64,000 bases of DNA from Opitutaceae bacterium (lineage in GTDB: Bacteria > Verrucomicrobiota > Verrucomicrobiia > Opitutales > Opitutaceae): assembly GCA_028284385.1 (NCBI GenBank), contig JANQRT010000072.1:149407-213406 (forward strand), read 5' to 3'. Below the pieces are notes generated by a model that saw nothing but the letters and a program-made list of their open reading frames with translations, was not told where the DNA came from and did no database searches. Shown here piece by piece: positions 26,346-35,390 of the stretch (position 1 is its first letter; each line of letters starts with the position of its first letter). The position numbers and the translations under genes are program-made.

Positions 26346-29054
26346 TTAGAAGCTGAACTTGCTGGATAGACGATAATAGCGCGGGCGATTGTAGCTGCGC
26401 CCATAGCGCTGGGTATCATCGAAGAGATTGTAGACGTTAAGCTGGAGATGCAGCTTTGTCCCGTTATCGAACGACTTGCGGTAGCCGAGCGTAAAATTGA
26501 CGTTCGTTTTGTCTTTGATCTTCGAGCTCCTTGGCTTGTCGGGATCATTTTCATCGAAAAGGCGCGATCCATCAGACGAAGAGCCGCTAATGTATTCACG
26601 CTCGTCTTCCCACTGCACGCCGAAACCGATGCTTAGTCCGGTCAGAGGACCTTCGATAAACCTGTAGTTATTATACAAGGACGCTGCATTTTCGGGCGTG
26701 TCGTCAAGGCTCTCGCCATTATTGAGATTTCCACTATACGTAGACGCCCTTAGCGGATCTTCAAAGGCGTCCGGTCCACCACCATATCGACCGTTGTCAG
26801 AGCTTCTGGCAATCCAAAGATCGACCGGCGCGAGCTTGGAGTAAGGAAGGTCGACGAATCTAGCTCCATGAGTGATTTCGCGTTCGACGTGGGCGAACGA
26901 GAATGTGGTCTGCCAATTTTCTTCAGGCGAGAAAATCAGTTGAAAATCCCAACCTTTCGACTTGTCGTCGACGGCTACGTCTGTTCCGCGGTTGCGCACG
27001 CTTGGATTATTGACAGGCACGCCAAAGGAATCGGAACGATTGCCCGTTCCCATCCAGTTGCCTTCGGAAGCGTAGTCGAGAATATGCTGGCGATCGTTCG
27101 CGGTTCGCTCGGGATCGACGGTGTTTTCCTCGTTATCCCAATAATAGGAACGCGAACCGTCCCCGCCGCCCCAAAGCCAGTAGGTAAGAGGCTGGGATTC
27201 GTCATATCCGCCACGTTGGTTGTTGCGCTTGGGAGCGGGAGCCCACCATACGAAACGCGTCGTATTTTCGCGTTCGATTTTGAACGCGCTAATAGTACCG
27301 GACAGCTTGTTTTCGATTAGGTCGAATTTGATTCCCGCTTCGAGGCTATCAGCAGTGGTAGGATCGAAGGCCTTGCCAGCGCCGTCAGTCTTCCCATAAA
27401 CCGGAAATAGACCACTTGATTGCAATGCATAAACCGACAGCGAATCGTTAACGCCATAAGTGATACCGATTTGCGGACTTGTTTCTTCCGAAGGCCCTGA
27501 GAGCCTCCAGGAAATGTCCTCGACGGCTTCGGTATCCGGGTCGCGATCCGTCACTCTGGAGTCATTGCGATCATGTCGCAGACCTGCCACAACATGAACG
27601 CGATCGTTGAACAGATCGCCCTGATAGACGAAGTAATATCCTTGATCGGTGTCGCGGACTTCCTGGTTCTTCACTGGCCTGAAGACGGGAGAGCCGCCGA
27701 ATTGGTTGTCCCATCGGAAATAGGAGTAATCTTCGATACCATGATAGAACATTTCAGTGCTATCGTTTTCCTTAGTGTGGGAATCGGTAGTCTGGTGGAG
27801 GGTCCCGAAAAGAATGCGATGCAGGTTTTCACCGACTTCGAATTCATAGGTCGCTTCCGCGCGATATTGCTGAGTGTCGGTAACGAAACTTTGAGTTTCC
27901 CACCAATACCGGAGGCTGGCATTGACGAATTCTTGCGTTCCTCCGCCTTCAGAACGGGCAATGTGGCTGGGTTTCCAGATTTCGGACGGCCCTTGATCCG
28001 AAACAATCTGAGTGCCGACAATGTTGCCGCTATCGTAGTCGAACTTGGACTGATTGGCAGCCACGAGAAACGCCCATTGGTCATTTATTTGATGCGTCGC
28101 TTCGATAAGCGCGTTATGGTTTGAGAAGGCTCGGGTGGTGTCTGGTCCGCTCCACCGAAAAGTAGAGGGGCGCGGCGAAGGCAGCTCGCGAGCCACGTCC
28201 CTTTCGGCGCTGGTGCCCGATGCGGAGTTGCCCAGACGAGTGAAGCCAATGCCAATACGATCGACGTCCTCGTATTCGAGATCCAAGAGAACAGTCGTTT
28301 TCTCGTTCGGCTTGTATTCGAATACGGGAGAAATGAAGTTGACCGTGCGAGTGTTGAAGTCAGTCCAATCGTCGCGATCGTCGCGAACCGCATTGATGCG
28401 AAAGCCAAAGGCTTCGCTTAACGGTCCAGTAGCTTCGTAGCCGACGCGATACATGTTGTCACTCCCAACCATCAATGTCACTTCCTGCTGTTGCTCGGCG
28501 CTCGGGCGTTTGGTCGAGTAGTTGACGATGCCGCCGAAGTTGCCGATTCCGTATAGAAGGGCTGCAGGGCCGCGCACAATCTCGACGCGACCAATGTTTG
28601 CAGTATCTGAACCATGGGTACGACGAAAACCATTGCGGAGCGATACGGTAGTTTCGAATCCGCGAATCTTGATGCGAGCCTCGTTTTTGCCTTTATGGGG
28701 ATCCTGGAAATCGACGGTTCCGAAAGCGGGCGCCTGCAGCTCGTCGCGGACGATGCCAGCGCTGTATTGAAGAGCTTCTTTTAGATCGAGAGCCCCGGTA
28801 TCGTCGATGAATTCGCGAGTAATGACTTCGATCGGCATTGGGATGTCCTTGATCGCCGTATTAAGCCGACTGCCGGAAATAGTGTTGGTAGCTCGGTATC
28901 CAACATCTTGGGATGAGTCGACTTGAAATGGAGAGAGTGTGAAAACATACTCTTCAGCGTCTTGAGCGTTAGCAGAGAGCGAGGCGAGCAGGCAATATGC
29001 CGCCGAAAGAACGGTGGCTAGCTTGGGCGCGAGTCTTGAGGCTGTCTTATTCAT
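26346..29054 (-). CDS. TonB-dependent outer-membrane receptor
   Basis: A receptor of 902 residues. The signal peptide covers about residues 1-31 (ending SANAQ), followed by EEYVFTLSPFQVDSSQDVGY, the N-terminal segment common in Opitutae receptors. The plug domain contains SRLNTAIKDIPMPIEVITRE, RIKIRGFETTVSLRNGF and RVEIVRGPAALLYG with NFGGIVNYSTKRP. The beta barrel ends in Phe (YRLSSKFSF), the insertion signal for the BAM machine. It imports a ligand with TonB-ExbBD energy. The divergent LacI-type regulator suggests a carbohydrate-related substrate, but siderophore uptake cannot be excluded. The ATG at 29054 gives the clean signal peptide. Confidence 0.92.
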   Translation of the reverse strand: MNKTASRLAPKLATVLSAAYCLLASLSANAQDAEEYVFTLSPFQVDSSQDVGYRATNTISGSRLNTAIKDIPMPIEVITREFIDDTGALDLKEALQYSAGIVRDELQAPAFGTVDFQDPHKGKNEARIKIRGFETTVSLRNGFRRTHGSDTANIGRVEIVRGPAALLYGIGNFGGIVNYSTKRPSAEQQQEVTLMVGSDNMYRVGYEATGPLSEAFGFRINAVRDDRDDWTDFNTRTVNFISPVFEYKPNEKTTVLLDLEYEDVDRIGIGFTRLGNSASGTSAERDVARELPSPRPSTFRWSGPDTTRAFSNHNALIEATHQINDQWAFLVAANQSKFDYDSGNIVGTQIVSDQGPSEIWKPSHIARSEGGGTQEFVNASLRYWWETQSFVTDTQQYRAEATYEFEVGENLHRILFGTLHQTTDSHTKENDSTEMFYHGIEDYSYFRWDNQFGGSPVFRPVKNQEVRDTDQGYYFVYQGDLFNDRVHVVAGLRHDRNDSRVTDRDPDTEAVEDISWRLSGPSEETSPQIGITYGVNDSLSVYALQSSGLFPVYGKTDGAGKAFDPTTADSLEAGIKFDLIENKLSGTISAFKIERENTTRFVWWAPAPKRNNQRGGYDESQPLTYWLWGGGDGSRSYYWDNEENTVDPERTANDRQHILDYASEGNWMGTGNRSDSFGVPVNNPSVRNRGTDVAVDDKSKGWDFQLIFSPEENWQTTFSFAHVEREITHGARFVDLPYSKLAPVDLWIARSSDNGRYGGGPDAFEDPLRASTYSGNLNNGESLDDTPENAASLYNNYRFIEGPLTGLSIGFGVQWEDEREYISGSSSDGSRLFDENDPDKPRSSKIKDKTNVNFTLGYRKSFDNGTKLHLQLNVYNLFDDTQRYGRSYNRPRYYRLSSKFSF

Positions 29055-29328
29055 AGCAAAACGGATAGTTCGGTTTGATAGCATGAGTTATTGGGTGGGG
29101 GATTGTCGGGGGATGGGACGAGGAGTGTTTCGGGCAGGAGCTCGAATTCGCATCGGCAGCGATCGATTAAAGAGAGAGCGTTATGCGGCAGAGAAGCGCC
29201 GAAAATTTCGCCATCTCTGGAAAGAAAATCTAAGTGTTCGCTAAAGTGGATTGGGCGACATCATGTGTTGAAACTTGTCTGTTCGCGATCCGCATGACAA
29301 AACGGGATCAGTTGAAACGTTAAATGAA
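29055..29328. promoter_or_regulatory. Divergent promoter region between TonB receptor and LacI-type regulator
   Basis: This 274-bp region must hold both promoters. I see no confident -35/-10 pairs and no strong LacI-type palindrome. The closest, around the AACGTT at 29315-29320, matches only half of its positions and lies at the regulator start. Confidence 0.35.
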
Positions 29329-30351
29329 ATGGGGGTAAGAGAAGTAGCGAAGCAGACTGGATTCTGCGTAGCGACCGTTTCGTTGGCCCTGCGCAACAGT
29401 CCTAAGATATCCGAGCGTACGCGCCGTATCGTGCGCGAAAAGGCCAACGCTCTGGGATACGCTCCTAATCCCGAAGTGACGCGGCTTATGACGCAACTGC
29501 GATCACAGCGCGCATCCCAAAACCAATCGGCCCTCGGCCTGATTTCTCTCTGGGGCCCGCCACTCCCTAGAGGCGCTCGCGAACATATCAACCTGCTGAT
29601 TAGGTGCTTGGAAACACGAGCCTTACAGCTCGGTTTTAGCCTGGATATTCTGCGATTAAACGAACCTGGAATGACCGGGCGTCGCTTGCATGAGATTCTT
29701 TTAGCGCGAGGTATCGAAGGCGTAATAGTTTTGGGTTCGCCCACGTGGCAGAAAAGCATCGGTATGGACCTGGATCCGTTTGCCCATACGACCTTAGGCT
29801 ACAGTATCGACATCAATTCAGACCGTGTATGCGAGGACCAATACAAAGACATGGTCAAGGTGATGACAAAACTGACCGGTCTTGGCTATCGCCGTCCCGC
29901 TTTGCTGTTGAACGCCGATCTGGAAAAGCGCGTTTTCCACCATTACTCGTCGGCTTTTCTAATGTACTACTACCATCACTTGAAGCCCGCCTCTCCAGCC
30001 ATTTTGGTCTTCGATGAGTTCTCGCCCGCAACCTTTAAATCATGGATGGAAAAAGAACGCCCAGATGCGCTGATCATCGGCCAGGAGCCCCCGTCGTTCG
30101 AAATCATCCTTGAATGCTTGGGAGAGCACAGGCTTTCCGCACCGGACGACATTGGAATCGCTCATCTGGATTTGCTGGAAAAAATGGATACAGTTTCTGG
30201 CATTAGGCAGAATCGCGAACTCCTAGCCCACACGGCAATCAATCGAGTGGTAAGTCAACTCTATCGCGGCGAACGCGGTATTGCAGATAGGCCTACAGTC
30301 GAATTCGTCGAAGGAAGCTGGATCGACGGCAATACGACCCGAATGATGTAG
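29329..30351 (+). CDS. LacI-family transcriptional regulator
   Basis: The 340-residue protein starts directly in a LacI helix-turn-helix (MGVREVAKQTGFCVATVSLALRNSPKISERTRRIV) with the hinge ANALGYAPNPEVTRLM. The periplasmic-binding-like effector domain follows (LGLISLWGPPLP onward). The ATG at 29329 gives the usual family start; a TTG at 29275 would add 18 residues. The effector-domain motifs are less like classical sugar repressors, a feature common in verrucomicrobial paralogues. It probably controls the divergent receptor, an inference from position. Confidence 0.88.
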   Translation: MGVREVAKQTGFCVATVSLALRNSPKISERTRRIVREKANALGYAPNPEVTRLMTQLRSQRASQNQSALGLISLWGPPLPRGAREHINLLIRCLETRALQLGFSLDILRLNEPGMTGRRLHEILLARGIEGVIVLGSPTWQKSIGMDLDPFAHTTLGYSIDINSDRVCEDQYKDMVKVMTKLTGLGYRRPALLLNADLEKRVFHHYSSAFLMYYYHHLKPASPAILVFDEFSPATFKSWMEKERPDALIIGQEPPSFEIILECLGEHRLSAPDDIGIAHLDLLEKMDTVSGIRQNRELLAHTAINRVVSQLYRGERGIADRPTVEFVEGSWIDGNTTRMM

Positions 30352-30648
30352 CAAGAGTATCTCCTAGGCCGATCGCGCCAGCTATAAAAGAGTGTTCAAC
30401 TAAGTCTACTTTATTAAATGAGTTCAAATGAACTCTTCATCTCCCATCATTTTGGATGGAAAATGAAATTTATTGGTTTAACGAAGCCGAGGTAAGAGGG
30501 AAGGTCTCGAAAATCGGTACCGACTTTCCTTGTGACTAATCAGACACGCTTGCACCCGCTATTTACACCCGTCTTCGTGTGGCTATTTTGAACACATAAG
30601 CTTGCATAACAGGCAAGAATATGAGCAAAAGAACACCTTTCACAGGTT
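30352..30648. other. Intergenic stretch between the LacI-type regulator and tRNA-Met
   Basis: These 297 bp contain no gene I can support. The notable item is the palindrome at 30420-30435. The remainder is AT-rich around 30470 without further structure. The tRNA-Met promoter must lie in the last 100 bp, but no clear hexamers stand out. Confidence 0.4.
30420..30435. repeat. Perfect palindrome GAGTTCA-AA-TGAACTC
   Basis: It has seven-base arms around AA, 69 bp after the LacI-type gene stop. The loop is too short for a good RNA hairpin and no T-run follows, so a protein-binding site is as likely as a terminator. Confidence 0.45.
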
Positions 30649-30723
<75 letters not shown>

Positions 30724-30724
30724 G

Positions 30725-30752
30725 CCTTCGCCAAGGCTACGGCTTGGCAAGC
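30725..30752. repeat. Inverted repeat directly after tRNA-Met
   Basis: GCCAAG (30731-30736) pairs with CTTGGC (30744-30749) across a 7-base loop, inside a wider imperfect palindrome CCTTCGCC...GGCAAGCC. The first nine bases, CCTTCGCCA, are identical to those two bases past the CCA of tRNA-Val. It may be a processing or termination element. Confidence 0.45.
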
Positions 30753-30793
30753 CAGCTGGGTATAGGCCAAAGCGTGGAGTGTCCCAAAAGACG

Positions 30794-31684
30794 TCACAAA
30801 GCGAGCTCGCCTTGAGCGTAGCGTTTTTGGGCTTCCTTAAAATGGTTTTTCATTTCCATTTCTTCAAGCAGGGAAAATAGCGACCCGGGATCGACTATGC
30901 CTTTTTCAACCTTCTCTGGAGGTTTGGCCAGATGCAAAGCGATGATTTTCTGATTGATTGAAAGCTGATCGGCCAAATCGGGAACGATGTTCTGGAAACG
31001 GACGGGCTTAAGTTCGGCAGCATTTTGCAGAATTCCTTCAATGGTTCTGTATTCGAGCAACCACTTCGAAGCGGTTTTCGGACCACAACCAGGAACGCCT
31101 GGAATATTATCCGAAGTATCTCCAATAAGCGAGAGATAATCAGCCATCATGGAAGGGGGAACGCCATATTTCTTCTCTACGCCTGGGGGATCCAGATCCC
31201 TCCAGCCTAAACGCGGATTTGCCGTTGGCGGTGGCAGAAGCATATGGATACGATCATTCACGCATTGAGCGAAATCCTTGTCGGCGCTTACGATTAAAAT
31301 CCTATCATCATCGTTTTCTCGATACAACTGAAACGCATAAGCCGCTAAAAGATCGTCTGACTCAACGCCTTCTTTTTCCACCAGAGCAAAGCCCATCGCT
31401 CTGGTTATATCCTTGATAATCGGAACCTGCTTTTCGAAATCCTCAGGCGTTTCGCCACGATTGGCCTTGTATTCAGGAAGCAACTCCAGCTTGTCCTGAG
31501 CTCCTCCTAAGTCGAAAAACACGACGACTTCGTCAGGCTGCTGATCATCCAGCAGCTTCCACATCGAACCAATCCAGCCGTAAAGGGCATTGGTCGGAAA
31601 TCCGTCCGAGCGTGTAAGACCGGCTACTGCATAATAAGCGCGAAAAGCCATGTTGAAGCCATCGACGAGGAGGTGTTTTGCCAT
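30794..31684 (-). CDS. 5'-3' exonuclease / flap endonuclease (Pol I N-terminal-domain type)
   Basis: The 296-residue protein matches the 5' nuclease domain: HLLVDGFNMAFRAYYA, the metal-binding Asp cluster VESDDLLAAYA and IVSADKDFAQ, the helix-hairpin-helix GDTSDNIPGVPGCGPKTASKWL. It could act as an RNA-primer or flap-removing nuclease separate from Pol I. No polymerase domain follows; the length is that of the domain alone (compare ExoIX-type proteins). It converges on tRNA-Met. Confidence 0.88.
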   Translation of the reverse strand: MAKHLLVDGFNMAFRAYYAVAGLTRSDGFPTNALYGWIGSMWKLLDDQQPDEVVVFFDLGGAQDKLELLPEYKANRGETPEDFEKQVPIIKDITRAMGFALVEKEGVESDDLLAAYAFQLYRENDDDRILIVSADKDFAQCVNDRIHMLLPPPTANPRLGWRDLDPPGVEKKYGVPPSMMADYLSLIGDTSDNIPGVPGCGPKTASKWLLEYRTIEGILQNAAELKPVRFQNIVPDLADQLSINQKIIALHLAKPPEKVEKGIVDPGSLFSLLEEMEMKNHFKEAQKRYAQGELAL

Positions 31685-31700
31685 GCGCTATCCTCGCGCG

Positions 31701-31777
31701 ATCCCTAGAGGGATTTCAAATCCGAAATCGAATAGTTGGACATGTGCTTCCTGATTCGGAACGTCCTAGACGTTCCG
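31701..31777. repeat. Cluster of perfect inverted repeats between the exonuclease and secretin genes
   Basis: Three palindromes follow one another: ATCCCT-AG-AGGGAT (31701-31714), GATTTC-AAATCC-GAAATC (31712-31729, sharing bases with the first) and CGGAACGTC-CTA-GACGTTCCG (31757-31777, 9-bp arms). A fourth follows at 31797-31819. Such density in 146 bp of intergenic DNA is unlike the rest of the window and may be a REP-like element. Confidence 0.6.
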
Positions 31778-31787
31778 CTACATCAAC

Positions 31788-31819
31788 AAGAAAGCAGCGG
31801 CATGTTTAAAACATGCCGC
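31788..31819 (-). terminator. Candidate terminator after the secretin gene
   Basis: On the minus strand, 11 bp after the secretin stop, lies the perfect palindrome GCGGCATGTTT-T-AAACATGCCGC (arms 31797-31807 and 31809-31819), followed by the T-rich TGCTTTCTT. The stem is long and the downstream T-run is broken, so termination is plausible but not certain. The GCGGCAT/ATGCCGC core recurs in the HU terminator. Confidence 0.55.
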
Positions 31820-31830
31820 CTTAACAAAGT

Positions 31831-34416
31831 CTATTGGGCCCTCGATTCGCTACCTCCAGGAGTAACGATAGTAGGATTCTGATACATCGAGCCAGGGCGC
31901 ACGCCACGCAATGTTTGTCGCTTAGGCGAACCACCGGGACTGACCAGATTCGCCGAAACGAAGATCAGCAAATTGCGCTTGGATGAACTCTCGCCCTCGG
32001 AACGGAAAAAACGTCCGAACAAAGGAATGTCCCCAAAGAAAGGCACCTTATCCTTCACGGTTATAACGTCCTCGCGGGTGAGTCCGCCCATCACCACGGT
32101 CGCCCCGTCCCAGATGGTTACCTTGGTCGAGAGCTCACGTACGGAAAAAATCGGCTGGAAGAATCCTGCGGGAGCCTTCACCACACGATTCCCTGAGATG
32201 GCAATACTCGGTCCCCCGTATTCAACAAACCCTTCGAATTCGGTAACCGTTGGATTCATGTCCAGGGTGATGCTGTAGTCGTCTTCTTCCACAATAGGCG
32301 TAACAGCCAGCTCGACGCCAATATTTCTCGTCTCGAAATCTTCGGGGGTTCCCGGAGTAATCGTGACGCCTGCAGATCCACCCGCCAATGAACCTGTAGC
32401 CGTTCCTACATTACTCTCGGTATCGCCATAGCGGGTAGGATAGCGGAATTCCTGGCTGACATTGATCTCGGCCTCGTTACCCGACAACACCGTTACCTTC
32501 GAAGAACTGAGAAGGTCGGAACCGGAAGATTGGGAAAGGGCTCGAATCGCGACATTCAGATCGATAGTATCCAAACTTCCTATAACATTGGTGAATGGAA
32601 CGCTATCGATTCCCAAAGGAATCGATCCCGGCAAGTCTGGAGGTATGATACTATCGATGACATTTCCATCAATTACAATCGGACTTCCAACGAGAGTAGC
32701 GGAATTAGCCCCGGCAACGCTTCGTAGTGAACTTTGAAATACTTCACCCGTTTCAAAGTGCCCGTCAGGAGGACCATCTGGATAGCGGGAAGCAGGATAA
32801 CGTTGCGTATTAACCATCCAATCGAATCCAAGCTCTTCAATAATCCCCTCCTGCACCTCAAGGAATTTCGCTTCGATTTCGACCTGTTTAACGTCGGTGT
32901 AACGATTAAGAATATTTCGGATACGGTCTAGATTGCGGATCGTTTGCGTCACAATCATGGCCGATCCATCGTAAGCCAAAGAGCTGCCTTCCGTTCCTGC
33001 GAAATCGACCCCGGCTTGTTGTAGGAAGTTTCTGATTACGGAAGCGTCTCCTGCCACACCGCTGGCGGCGGAATCCAGAGTATCGTCAAGAGCAAACGGA
33101 TCGTCCTCTAGAGTATCTGAGCTCGTCGCGGTAGACATGCCCGTCATTCGGATCACGGTAGACCGGGAAACAGGGAAAACATCCGTCGTCAAATTGCGTC
33201 GCTCGCCACCGGGGCGTAGAACCACGGCATCGGGTTGAACTTCATATTGGAAGCCAACCATTTCTGAAATGAAATCCAGGATACGTTTCAGTGAAAGGCC
33301 ACGAACAGTGAGATTTACCGTTGGATTAAGCTCATCCGGATCGAGCAGGACGAGATTAACGCCTCGTGGCCCAGAATCGGTACTGTCAAACTCTTCGGAA
33401 ATCGCGCTGAGCGTATTGACCACGACATTGAGATCCAAATCAGTAAAATCCACCTCTGAAATGATAATGCTGTTGAGCTTTTGCAGAAGGGGAGCGGGCC
33501 CCATAACCGTAGGATTAATGTCAGGACGCTCTTCGTAAATCCCCGGTCGCTGCCAAGCGCTAGAAACTTCTTCCAGCAGTTGTTCACGCGTCTTCAGCTT
33601 GTTGAGGTAGGCCATAGACTGACGTTCACGCGAGATCCTCACCAAGAAGCTTTTAGCCATAGCATTATTCGGATCGAGGGCTTCAATTTGCTTGAAAGTC
33701 GCTTCAGCTCCATCGATGTCACCTGCAAAAAATTGGCTTCTACCCCGCAGGGAGAGCGCTTCGATCTCCTCTTGAAGGTTCACAAAATCAGGGCTGATTT
33801 GCTCGATAGGAAGCGATCCTGAGTTCGAGGGACTGACCGAGCTTCGTTTCGCTTCAAACATGGATTGCTGCCTCAGGATATCTCTCTCCTCTCGCTTCAA
33901 ATCATCGATGAGGGTTTGGGTCATGGGATTGGGCTCGAGCGTTTCAATCGCCTTCTCAATAGTCTGCAAAGCCAAAGTAAAATCTCCGCGACGCGATTGC
34001 CTGAGAGCGATTTCCCGGATTTCACGAGCGCTCTGCATGGTTTTTTCAATACGCTCCGCTTCCAGCCTGGCCAGGTACTCGGCTTCGCTCTGCAGGGCCG
34101 CTCCACGATCGGCGGAAACAGTCGTATTGGAAACTCCGCTCGCCCCAAGCTGAGCCTGCTCGGCTATCATATTCTCCACGTTCCTCAGAATACGTTGAAC
34201 CGATGAATCGTCAGGCGTTATCTCAAGGAGTTCCAAAAGCCGCTGCCTCGCCGTATTCAAATTTCCAGCATCTCGAGCCTGCAATGCCTCGGACATCAAC
34301 CGAATTTTGGTATCGATTTCGCTTTGAGCAAATGCTTGCGGAAAGCCTAGGCCCGCAAAGGCCAGCAATCCGGCAAGAAACGCGAAACGTCGAAGGAGGG
34401 AATGTTTAATTTTCAT
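31831..34416 (-). CDS. Type IV pilus / type II secretion-like secretin (PilQ/GspD family, Amuc_1098-like)
   Basis: This 861-residue outer-membrane pore protein has a signal peptide ending near AFAQ (residue 31), then TPR-like helical repeats to about residue 280. STN/N0 and N1 domains follow (LNPTVNLTVRGLSLKRILDF; VKQVEIEAKFLEVQEGIIEE). The secretin core has KVTVLSGNEAEI, GVELAVTPIVEEDDYSI and the signature VPFFGDIPLFGRFF. Secretins form 12-15-mer gates for pili or secretion. It ends the pilus-like operon; the TPR-rich N-terminus is reminiscent of PVC-type homologues. The exact substrate is unknown. Confidence 0.9.
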   Translation of the reverse strand: MKIKHSLLRRFAFLAGLLAFAGLGFPQAFAQSEIDTKIRLMSEALQARDAGNLNTARQRLLELLEITPDDSSVQRILRNVENMIAEQAQLGASGVSNTTVSADRGAALQSEAEYLARLEAERIEKTMQSAREIREIALRQSRRGDFTLALQTIEKAIETLEPNPMTQTLIDDLKREERDILRQQSMFEAKRSSVSPSNSGSLPIEQISPDFVNLQEEIEALSLRGRSQFFAGDIDGAEATFKQIEALDPNNAMAKSFLVRISRERQSMAYLNKLKTREQLLEEVSSAWQRPGIYEERPDINPTVMGPAPLLQKLNSIIISEVDFTDLDLNVVVNTLSAISEEFDSTDSGPRGVNLVLLDPDELNPTVNLTVRGLSLKRILDFISEMVGFQYEVQPDAVVLRPGGERRNLTTDVFPVSRSTVIRMTGMSTATSSDTLEDDPFALDDTLDSAASGVAGDASVIRNFLQQAGVDFAGTEGSSLAYDGSAMIVTQTIRNLDRIRNILNRYTDVKQVEIEAKFLEVQEGIIEELGFDWMVNTQRYPASRYPDGPPDGHFETGEVFQSSLRSVAGANSATLVGSPIVIDGNVIDSIIPPDLPGSIPLGIDSVPFTNVIGSLDTIDLNVAIRALSQSSGSDLLSSSKVTVLSGNEAEINVSQEFRYPTRYGDTESNVGTATGSLAGGSAGVTITPGTPEDFETRNIGVELAVTPIVEEDDYSITLDMNPTVTEFEGFVEYGGPSIAISGNRVVKAPAGFFQPIFSVRELSTKVTIWDGATVVMGGLTREDVITVKDKVPFFGDIPLFGRFFRSEGESSSKRNLLIFVSANLVSPGGSPKRQTLRGVRPGSMYQNPTIVTPGGSESRAQ

Positions 34417-34442
34417 AGCGGGAAGAATTAAGGTGGTGTGGA

Positions 34443-35390
34443 TCAGCCGTTCGGGTCGCGCGTCTTTGGAATCCTAGGGCGGATGGCAAACGGACTCGTC
34501 ACATTCTCGGTTTCATGGAGATTTTTCAATGATCTGCTATTGGAGGGCGGGGTCAATAGCCTCGAACGACGTTGGCTTCCATCGAGGGAAATTCTAGTTA
34601 CCATAGCTTCAGGCGGATGAGCGGATAGGTCTCCGATTATGTAAAAACCGGTTTCCAATTCCACCTGCGACCCCTCGCGCACTATGTGGATGGATCCATC
34701 GCCTTTAGAACGGAAACGAGCCTCCAAATCGGAATAAAGCTTCGTCTCTCTGTTGGTGAGATAAATTTCTTCTCCCGTATCGTAATCTCTAATACGAGCG
34801 ACTCCTACTTTTTCAAACACTGGCATGCCGCCATCCTGCTCGACCTGCATCTGCTTTACTTCAAAGGATTCTATTTTCGCCCCAGCTTCGACAAGAAGCT
34901 TACCTGGCCTGGCGAGCATTAGATTGCCGCTTGGGAGATATTTGAGATAGGCAACAAAACTGCCTTCCTGCCCAGCATATCCGACGAGCTGAAGTCGATA
35001 GGGTCGAGGCCTCACTTCGAGCAACTCCAGCCCAAAGGCATTAGTATCCGGCTCGGCAAGACGAGCTACTAGGTCGGGCGGAGTGACGGCGAACTCCTGA
35101 TTAATGGGATTGTAATAAATGACTGGCGGCGTGAAAAGGTCGAACACCCACTCGCTGCCTCGAGCCTGATTCTCCGGACTCGACCAGGATTCCTTCGGGC
35201 TCGGTCTTACCTCGGCCTCGTATCGATCGACATTCACCTTCTGATCCGAAAGCATGGGTCGTTGGGTACGAGTAAGCGTATCCAAATTTCTAGAGCTAAA
35301 GTAATTGGATACGCCAATCGCTATGAAAACGATCATAGCCCCGATGAGAATCAGCTTATCGAGAAATTCAGCTAGCCTAAATTTCAACAT
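34443..35390 (-). CDS. Inner-membrane-anchored pilus-cluster protein (Amuc_1099-like)
   Basis: The 315-residue protein has one N-terminal transmembrane helix (LILIGAMIVFIAIGVSNYF, about residues 12-30) and a periplasmic beta-rich domain (SEWVFDLFTPPVIYYNPIN, PRPYRLQLVGYAGQEGSFVAYL). It fits PilP-like roles (linking the inner-membrane complex to the secretin) by position, but I cannot align it with PilP. The ATG at 35390 overlaps the previous stop by 14 bp; a longer frame to 35432 is less likely. In Akkermansia the neighbour of the secretin is Amuc_1099. Confidence 0.7.
   Translation of the reverse strand: MLKFRLAEFLDKLILIGAMIVFIAIGVSNYFSSRNLDTLTRTQRPMLSDQKVNVDRYEAEVRPSPKESWSSPENQARGSEWVFDLFTPPVIYYNPINQEFAVTPPDLVARLAEPDTNAFGLELLEVRPRPYRLQLVGYAGQEGSFVAYLKYLPSGNLMLARPGKLLVEAGAKIESFEVKQMQVEQDGGMPVFEKVGVARIRDYDTGEEIYLTNRETKLYSDLEARFRSKGDGSIHIVREGSQVELETGFYIIGDLSAHPPEAMVTRISLDGSQRRSRLLTPPSNSRSLKNLHETENVTSPFAIRPRIPKTRDPNG

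Noticed and set aside
29311..29326. GTTGAAACGTTAAATG as a LacI-type operator
   Set aside because: Only four of eight positions per arm are symmetric and it overlaps the regulator start.
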